Under the pieces are notes generated by a model, which made no database searches, was not told where the DNA came from, and was given only the letters and a program-made list of their open reading frames with translations. This document shows, piece by piece, positions 39,310-44,682 of a stretch of DNA of 44,682 bases. The stretch's first letter is position 1, and each line of letters begins with the position of its first letter. The DNA lies in NCBI GenBank assembly GCA_964351775.1, contig CAYGPQ010000031.1, positions 1-44,682 of the forward strand, written 5' to 3'. The stretch is from Kordia sp964351775. GTDB lineage: Bacteria > Bacteroidota > Bacteroidia > Flavobacteriales > Flavobacteriaceae. Position numbers and translations under genes: made by a program.

Positions 39310-39627
39310 TCAAAGTAAATGTAAACAATTAAAATCAATTTGTAAATTTTTCAACTCTTCAAGTGTGACAGCTGGATTTTCTTTTTGAATTATTTTTTGC
39401 GATACTAAATCAGCTGTTTGTTGTGCATCTTCCTGCGAGCAGAAAGGTGTGTTTCCTTTAATTGCTGGAATGTACATTTGTTTGATGATAATTTTATGAT
39501 TAATTCGGATGATGTAGCCAAATCCTGTTCCAAGCGGAATCACTTCAGAAGTGATTCCGTGCTGTTGTTGTTCACATGCACAACAAAATAGGCTAAGTAA
39601 TAGTAGTATTTTATATTTATATTTCAT
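39310..39627 (-). CDS. DUF4907 lipoprotein
   Basis: A 105-aa lipoprotein from the ATG at 39627 (an upstream start adds seven residues). Signal MKYKYKILLLLSLFCCAC, lipidated Cys at 18. The mature part carries the DUF4907 pattern: GFGYIIRINHKIIIKQMYIPAIKGNTPF, SQEDAQQTADLVSQKI and VTLEELKNLQI. It is encoded in one run with the sensor kinase and response regulator (11 nt and 1 nt spacing), so it may be an accessory of signal sensing. That link is inferred from context. Confidence 0.82.
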   Translation of the reverse strand: MKYKYKILLLLSLFCCACEQQQHGITSEVIPLGTGFGYIIRINHKIIIKQMYIPAIKGNTPFCSQEDAQQTADLVSQKIIQKENPAVTLEELKNLQIDFNCLHLL

Positions 39628-39640
39628 TTGCTTTTTTAAA

Positions 39641-39720
39641 AGTAGCATCCTAACAATTTACATTATTAGGATGCCTGAATTAAGTAAGTATTCAACAAAC
39701 CACTATTAATCATACTTACT
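39641..39720 (-). terminator. Two stem-loops between kelch gene and DUF4907 gene
   Basis: GCATCCTAA (39645-39653) pairs with TTAGGATGC (39666-39674), followed on the minus strand by a short T run. A second perfect 9-bp stem, AGTAAGTAT (39683-39691) with ATACTTACT (39712-39720), lies between it and the kelch stop. The first ends only 18 nt from the DUF4907 start, so it may be a partial terminator or leader structure. Confidence 0.5.
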
Positions 39721-39731
39721 ACCTTAAAAAA

Positions 39732-40721
39732 CTAATCGTCTTCATTATATAATTCTTGTGGAAATAGTTCGTAGTTATCATCTAAGTACAAATTCCCTGT
39801 TCTTCCGAGTAATACCAAACCTCTAGTTCCATTAGAAAAACTAATCGCATCTTGTCGAATCGTAGCTTCTAATCCTGTTACTTCTTCCCAAGTATCTGTT
39901 CCTGGACTGTATTCCCAAACGGTACCAATGGCTCCTGAATTGTAGCCCGTAGCAATATATCCTAAACCATTAATAGCAAATCCGGTTGCAAAGGAACGCA
40001 TCACGCGGTAATCATCATCATCATCTAAATCACGAAGTTTTGTCCATTGTTCTGTTGCCAAGTTAAATTCCCAGAAATCATCCACAAATAATCCGTTGCT
40101 TTCACCCGTTCCTAGATAAATTTGATCATTAAGATTAAAGGCAACACCTCCACGTCGTTTTTGCCCGCCAAAACCAACGAGTTCTGTCCATTCATCCATT
40201 ACAGGATTGTAACGCCAAAAATCTTTTTTATCGTTATCACCATCATAACCTGTTCCGATATAACCCAATCCGTTTCCTGCAAAACCAACAGCTTCATAAC
40301 GAGCGGTTCCTCCAAAGTTTGCTTTTTGTGTCCAACCATTGGTAGCGACTTCATATTCCCAAAAATCTCCAAGTTCGTTATCACCATCATAGCCAAGTCC
40401 TGCATATCCTTTACTTCCAATGGAGAACCCAGAAGCAGAACTCCTAGCAATACCTGGAAATGTTGATTTTTGCACCCAAAAATCTCCTTCCATATCGTAT
40501 TGCCAAAAATCTGTTAGGTAATCATCACCATCATATCCTGTTCCCATGTATCCAAATCCATCTACCATAAATGAAAAGGCATTACTTCGTGGTGTTCCGT
40601 CAAATACAGAACGGTCTACCCAATTCCCTCTAGAGGTATCATCATCATTGTTATCGCAACTAACAAGTAACGTCATACTGACGATAATTGCGCATAAAAT
40701 TCTATTTCTGTTGATCATCAT
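39732..40721 (-). CDS. Kelch-repeat lipoprotein
   Basis: A 329-aa protein with a lipoprotein signal (ILCAIIVSMTLLVSC, Cys at about 22) and an acidic start (NNDDDT). The mature part is six kelch-type repeats of about 50 residues with the recurring pattern (G)F-x-x-x-G-x-G-Y-(I/M)-G-x-G-Y-(D)-G ... D-F-W-x-Y-x-x-x-x-x-x-W. The aromatic pairs of each repeat are visible, so a beta-propeller is expected. It starts 16 nt inside the reading frame end of the beta-barrel gene (overlap 40702-40721). Likely surface- or periplasm-exposed binding protein; ligand unknown. Confidence 0.87.
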   Translation of the reverse strand: MMINRNRILCAIIVSMTLLVSCDNNDDDTSRGNWVDRSVFDGTPRSNAFSFMVDGFGYMGTGYDGDDYLTDFWQYDMEGDFWVQKSTFPGIARSSASGFSIGSKGYAGLGYDGDNELGDFWEYEVATNGWTQKANFGGTARYEAVGFAGNGLGYIGTGYDGDNDKKDFWRYNPVMDEWTELVGFGGQKRRGGVAFNLNDQIYLGTGESNGLFVDDFWEFNLATEQWTKLRDLDDDDDYRVMRSFATGFAINGLGYIATGYNSGAIGTVWEYSPGTDTWEEVTGLEATIRQDAISFSNGTRGLVLLGRTGNLYLDDNYELFPQELYNEDD

Positions 40722-41607
40722 TTCTTTTTTTGTTTTTGCTTTTGATATTTAATTGTATTCCTGTTGAAAAATATGGTTTTGCTGTTGCTTCAAAGTCATA
40801 CAGCGTATTGTTGTCTGCATCTAGCAGTTCGTATTCGTTGTAAAATGAGTAACCACCTTTGACGAAGATTGCCCAATTTTTGTCCATAGAATAATTGTAT
40901 TCTAAACCAAGTCCCGCAGAAATGAATACTGATTTTTCCGCTCTTCTAGTTCCTGGTATGATAACATCTTCACTTAAATTCGCATAGAAACTATTAAGCC
41001 ACAACGCTGTTTTTAGCACACTTTTTTCAGACATATTATAAGCTAAGTACGTGTTAGGGAAACCAATACTTAGTGTATATTTTTTATTGAATTTTTTGGT
41101 ATAATTAATTATTGGTAAAATCCGTGGTTCACCAAAAACAGGCACATAGCCAACACCAAATGTAAATTGATACGGGCTTTCGGGACTTCCGCCAGTTTTC
41201 CTAAAACTCAATCCAGCATTGAATAAAAAATCATCCGATTGCACACTTGCCGTTAAGTTTGAAACCATAGCAGTTCCTGCACGTAACATGAAACTCCATT
41301 TTTCCGAAAGTGGCCGCATGTACATTAATGTATAATTGAGTCCATATATTTTGCTTAAATCTGTTGTGCTAAAATTTGCTCCATTATGATTGAGTTGAAA
41401 ATAATTGAATCCAACAGCATTCATCAACATTCCTTTTTTTAGTTTGATAGGAATTGCTACATTTACTAAGGTTCTGTAAAATTCTATTTCATCATCTCCT
41501 TCTGGAGCCATTGTATATTCAAATGAAAACGGATTTGGCTCTATTTGTGCGCTACTGATCATTATTGTAAAACCTAATATGACACTACACCATAGCTTCT
41601 TATTCAT
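40702..41607 (-). CDS. Outer-membrane beta-barrel protein
   Basis: A 301-aa protein with a signal peptide (LWCSVILGFTIMISSAQ). The remainder is alternating hydrophobic/polar strands typical of a small outer-membrane beta-barrel, with NPFSFEYTMAPEGDDEIEFYRTLVNVAIPI at the start. It ends KPYFSTGIQLNIKSKNKKRNDDQQK, so the usual aromatic terminal strand is followed by a short basic tail that overlaps the kelch gene start. The translational overlap makes a joint role with the kelch lipoprotein likely. Confidence 0.8.
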   Translation of the reverse strand: MNKKLWCSVILGFTIMISSAQIEPNPFSFEYTMAPEGDDEIEFYRTLVNVAIPIKLKKGMLMNAVGFNYFQLNHNGANFSTTDLSKIYGLNYTLMYMRPLSEKWSFMLRAGTAMVSNLTASVQSDDFLFNAGLSFRKTGGSPESPYQFTFGVGYVPVFGEPRILPIINYTKKFNKKYTLSIGFPNTYLAYNMSEKSVLKTALWLNSFYANLSEDVIIPGTRRAEKSVFISAGLGLEYNYSMDKNWAIFVKGGYSFYNEYELLDADNNTLYDFEATAKPYFSTGIQLNIKSKNKKRNDDQQK

Positions 41608-41803
41608 GCATTAAAATTTTTAACGAAAGTATTTGCGCCAGTTTTATTGCCAAAATAAACTATACCGATCGTACTTTTTTATATATGAACACTCCATTTT
41701 AAAGGACGAATCTCCCCGATTGCTTTTATATGTGAAAAAACCTGTTTCGTATAGTAAATTAGCGTTCATGTATATAAGTTTTAGTGATTTTAATTTCTTC
41801 ACA

Positions 41804-41811
41804 TACTTTTG
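41804..41811 (+). promoter_or_regulatory. -7 promoter box of the DUF4270 gene
   Basis: TACTTTTG is a perfect TAnnTTTG match, 17 nt before the ATG at 41828. The -33 position has TTT rather than TTG. The region 41608-41827 carries divergent signals for this and the beta-barrel gene. Confidence 0.35.
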
Positions 41812-41827
41812 TTGAAAATAATTATAC

Positions 41828-43144
41828 ATGAAATATATCATTTTGATACTGAGCATTGGTGTGTTCTTTTCTTGCAGTCCTAACCGTGAAAATTTTTCGC
41901 TCACAGTTGGAGAAGAGTTTAGCGATATCACTACTCGAATTGTTCTTATAGATACGTTACAAGTAAAAGCTTCTACTTTTAGGTTTGATTCTATTATTAC
42001 CTCAAATACACGTAGGGTTTTAGTTGGTTCCTATACAGATCCAATTTTTGGAAAAACAACGTCTGATAGTTATTTGGAATTGCTTCCAACCGATGGAAAT
42101 TTTGATTTGAGAGATGATGCCGTGTATGATTCTATTGCGTTGATTATGCGTTACGACACGTATTTTTACAACGATACCATTCCGCAGCAGCGTTTTAAGG
42201 TATATGAAGTAACGGATGATATTAAAACTGACAATGATTTGTTTTACAATACCACGACTTTTGAAACAAATCCCGTTGCTATTGGCGATGTGCTTTTTGA
42301 AGCGCGACCAACCAAAGGCGATTCGTTACATATCACCATAGACCCAGCTTATGGACAGGTATTGTTTGATCGATTGAATGATAATGATATTAATGATTTG
42401 GATGATTTTTTAAACTTATATAAAGGCATCAATATTCAACCCGACGATCAAAATACAGCCGTTTTGGGTTTTGCAATGACTCCCGAAAATACTTTTATAC
42501 GTTTGTATTATAAAGTTCCTGATGAGATTGAAGATTTGGAGTATGAAAAAGATTTTTCCATCAATAGTTCCAAATTATTTAATCATATTGTAAGTGATCG
42601 CTCTGGAACTGTTTTTAGTGGTTTAAACGATCAAGAGATTGATTTACCCAGCGAAGCTTCAGATGATAAATGCTACATTCAAGCGGGAACAGGATTGGCC
42701 TTAAAAATTGAGATTCCGTATGTAAAAACATTGTATGATGTTGCGGGAGAAAATGGCGTATTGATGAGTGCCAAATTGCGCTTTAAACCTTCACTAAATT
42801 CATATACACAAAATTTAACGATTAGAGATTCGCTCCTGACATTTATTGTAGATCAAAATTCAGAAATAGAATCACAAGTACTTCAACCTAATGGAAATCC
42901 TACGTATGCGCGTATGGAAAATCAAAATGATGAATTTAACACGCTCACATTCAACGTGCCTATTGATGTATTCATTCAACGAAAGTTACAAGAACGATTT
43001 GACCAAAATATATCGCTCAGCTTTTATCCTTTTACGTTTAATAATTCTGTAGATCGCTTTATTCTTGATGGCGAAAGTGGCGAAAACAGCCGAAAAATGA
43101 CTTTAGAAATCACTTATGCCATTTATGAAGATGAAGAAGATTAA
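41828..43144 (+). CDS. DUF4270 lipoprotein
   Basis: A 438-aa lipoprotein, signal MKYIILILSIGVFFSC with Cys at 16. The mature start is SLTVGEEFSDITTRIVLIDTLQVKASTFRFDSIITSN and then LVGSYTDPIFGKTTSDSYLELLP, which is characteristic of DUF4270, a Bacteroidota family of predicted cell-surface proteins. Beta-rich throughout with a late EYDL-like IYEDEED acidic tail. Function unknown; DUF4270 genes often precede an outer-membrane beta-barrel gene, as here. The next gene overlaps its end. Confidence 0.87.
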   Translation: MKYIILILSIGVFFSCSPNRENFSLTVGEEFSDITTRIVLIDTLQVKASTFRFDSIITSNTRRVLVGSYTDPIFGKTTSDSYLELLPTDGNFDLRDDAVYDSIALIMRYDTYFYNDTIPQQRFKVYEVTDDIKTDNDLFYNTTTFETNPVAIGDVLFEARPTKGDSLHITIDPAYGQVLFDRLNDNDINDLDDFLNLYKGINIQPDDQNTAVLGFAMTPENTFIRLYYKVPDEIEDLEYEKDFSINSSKLFNHIVSDRSGTVFSGLNDQEIDLPSEASDDKCYIQAGTGLALKIEIPYVKTLYDVAGENGVLMSAKLRFKPSLNSYTQNLTIRDSLLTFIVDQNSEIESQVLQPNGNPTYARMENQNDEFNTLTFNVPIDVFIQRKLQERFDQNISLSFYPFTFNNSVDRFILDGESGENSRKMTLEITYAIYEDEED

Positions 43145-44381
43145 TGTTTTTAATTTTATAATACTATTGAGTTTCTTGGGAATTCAAGAAGTATGTGCAC
43201 AAAGTTCAAGTTTATCAAGTTCGCCGTATTCGCTGTACGGTTTGGGAGTTCCTAATGAGAATAGTGTTGGTATTATCAATTCGCTTGGAAAATTTGGCTT
43301 TGCCATGCCATCACTGACCTATATCAATGGTAAAAATCCAGCTTCTTTGGGAAGAATGACCGAAAAATCATTTTTGTTTGATATTGGTCTCAAAGTACAA
43401 CAAGAAACAGTTATAAATTCGTTTGAAGAAGAATCGCGTTTTAATGGAAACTTCTCAAATATTTCTATTGCGTTTCCCATTTCAAAAAAATCTGGTGTTT
43501 CCATTTCTTTAATTCCGTTTACAAATGTGGGTTATATATTGATTGGACTTGAAAATAATATTGAAGGTTCTACGGAAACTTTTTTCACCAATGTGAATGG
43601 TTCTGGCGGATTAAATGATTTTAAAGTTAGTTATGGATATAATTTGACCGATTCCTTCAGTGTTGGTGCAAGTGGCTCCATTCTTTTTGGAACCATCGAC
43701 GAAACCGAAACAAATATCGTTGGTGAAACCGCTTTAATTATTTCTGAAGAGAATCATTATGCAGGTTTTAGAATGGATGTGGGTTTACAATACGATTGGT
43801 CAGAACGAACAATTTTTGGGTTAATTGCTAAGTTTCCTACGCAACTCAACGGCGATCAATCAAGAACCATAGAAACGTTTGGCACTGAAACACAAACAAG
43901 TCGTACCGAAGATAATGATTTGGAAGATTTTAAACTTCCAATGGAGTTAGGTTTTGGTTTTTTTAGTACGTTTATGAAAGAAAAGCTAGCTATCAATGCG
44001 GATTATCAACATAGCTTTTGGGAAGCTACAGACCAACGTGATTATTTAGGAAACTATGTAGATCAGCATTCGGTAGGTGTTGGAGTTTCTTATCGTGCAC
44101 GTCCAAGAAGTTTGAAGTATTGGGATCGTATTTTTTATCGTGCGGGAGTTAATTATGATAGCGGTAATTTAAAAGTAAACGATTATCGTGTAGAAAACTA
44201 CTCGTTCAGTTTGGGGGTTGGGTTACCAATTTCAGAACGAACAAATTCTATGTTGAATATTTCGTATTCTTATGGGCAAAAAGGACGTGTTTCTAATGGA
44301 TTGATTCAAGAAAATTTTCACTTACTAACCTTAAACTTTAGCTTTGATGGGAAATGGTTTGTAAAACGTAAGTATGATTAA
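43131..44381 (+). CDS. Outer-membrane beta-barrel protein
   Basis: A 416-aa protein. The start chosen is the ATG at 43131, where a proper signal peptide begins (MKKINVFNFIILLSFLGIQ, cleaved after VCAQ). ATGs at 43116 and 43125 add five or two residues. The gene overlaps the DUF4270 end by 14 nt. The mature part reads SSPYSLYGLGVPNENSVGIINSLG and then FAMPSLTYINGKNPASLGRM, an N-terminal pattern shared with FadL/OmpP1-like barrels of Bacteroidota. It ends in a strand with a terminal FDGKWFVKRKYD. Substrate unknown. Confidence 0.82.
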   Translation: MKKINVFNFIILLSFLGIQEVCAQSSSLSSSPYSLYGLGVPNENSVGIINSLGKFGFAMPSLTYINGKNPASLGRMTEKSFLFDIGLKVQQETVINSFEEESRFNGNFSNISIAFPISKKSGVSISLIPFTNVGYILIGLENNIEGSTETFFTNVNGSGGLNDFKVSYGYNLTDSFSVGASGSILFGTIDETETNIVGETALIISEENHYAGFRMDVGLQYDWSERTIFGLIAKFPTQLNGDQSRTIETFGTETQTSRTEDNDLEDFKLPMELGFGFFSTFMKEKLAINADYQHSFWEATDQRDYLGNYVDQHSVGVGVSYRARPRSLKYWDRIFYRAGVNYDSGNLKVNDYRVENYSFSLGVGLPISERTNSMLNISYSYGQKGRVSNGLIQENFHLLTLNFSFDGKWFVKRKYD

Positions 44382-44383
44382 TT

Positions 44384-44547
44384 ATGAGGCTGCCTGAAAA
44401 TTATTTTATGAAAATATTCGTTTAGAAAATTCTTGTAAAAGAATTAATTATTCAGAATAATATTCAATAAAAATTTAAAAACACTGAATTTTTTCTGTTA
44501 AAATGTAGAATTAAAAAGAGGTTCTATTACTTTTTAGACAGCCTCAT
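44384..44547. mobile_element. Inverted-repeat (MITE-like) element
   Basis: ATGAGGCTGCCTGAAAA (44384-44400) and, in reverse, ATGAGGCTGTCTAAAA (44547-44532) form imperfect terminal inverted repeats around a 164-bp AT-rich non-coding body. The layout fits a non-autonomous insertion of an IS whose ends begin GAGGCTG. No clear target duplication could be made out. The rest of the sequence to 44682 shows no gene. Confidence 0.6.
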
Positions 44548-44682
44548 TTAAATATATAGAGCAATCGTTAATACGGTATGGAAAATAAGGCTTCAAAATG
44601 AATAATTATGACTATATTGTAATAAATACTGATGTTACGCATAAAAGAATTAAATTTCGATTATGAATGTTAATAACCTTTT

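Overview
The window looks like a chromosome piece from a marine Flavobacteriaceae (Bacteroidota). Kordia or a close relative is my guess from memory, not a demonstrated assignment. The basis is the low GC content, perfect or near-perfect TAnnTTTG -7 promoter boxes with a TTG about 19-20 nt upstream, SCxx-type lipoproteins, Bacteroidota-specific families (Porin_10-like porin, DUF4270, DUF4907, LytS/LytTR pair) and short class I lanthipeptide-like precursors.

Layout. 1-4.2 kb: an ACC-deaminase/D-cysteine-desulfhydrase-like enzyme, a glucosaminidase-LysM lipoprotein and hemL in one direction, then two small secreted helical proteins on the minus strand. 4.3-17.8 kb (all minus strand): a polymorphic-toxin island. 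Read in transcription order it has a 1327-aa protein of unknown function, a coupled nucleotidyltransferase, a 907-aa toxin with a C-terminal HExxH domain, and a probable cognate immunity gene. These are followed by an SMI1/KNR4-like gene, a small acidic orphan gene, and a 467-aa toxin whose C-terminus has a papain-like Cys-His-Asp set. The island ends in a tandem array of at least six Imm35-like immunity paralogues plus a truncated one. The two toxins share a hydrophobic trunk and differ at the tip. Junctions between the later cassettes are littered with remnants of two families of REP-associated tyrosine transposases (RAYT) and their REP hairpins.

Two 100-N gaps lie in this island (5191-5290, 9101-9200). 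Each is flanked by an exact 55-nt direct repeat, which looks like assembler k-mer overlap. Closing the first gap through the overlap restores exactly one 118-aa immunity gene.

18-44.7 kb: mostly core or conserved Bacteroidota genes. These are a GDYxxLxY/DUF2157 membrane operon, YiaA-like protein, lysS, a Pmp3-like peptide, lipB followed by four tandem paralogous membrane proteins, a large lipoprotein, a TfoX-N-like protein, rnhB, a porin, a DUF4907-LytS-LytTR operon, a kelch lipoprotein with a beta-barrel, and DUF4270 with a beta-barrel. Three isolated lanthipeptide-like precursors (23.6, 26.8 and 33.1 kb) have no modification enzymes nearby. A 164-bp inverted-repeat element closes the window.

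The part most likely to hold something undescribed is the toxin island: its 1327-aa lead gene with coupled nucleotidyltransferase, and the RAYT/REP remnants at its cassette joints.
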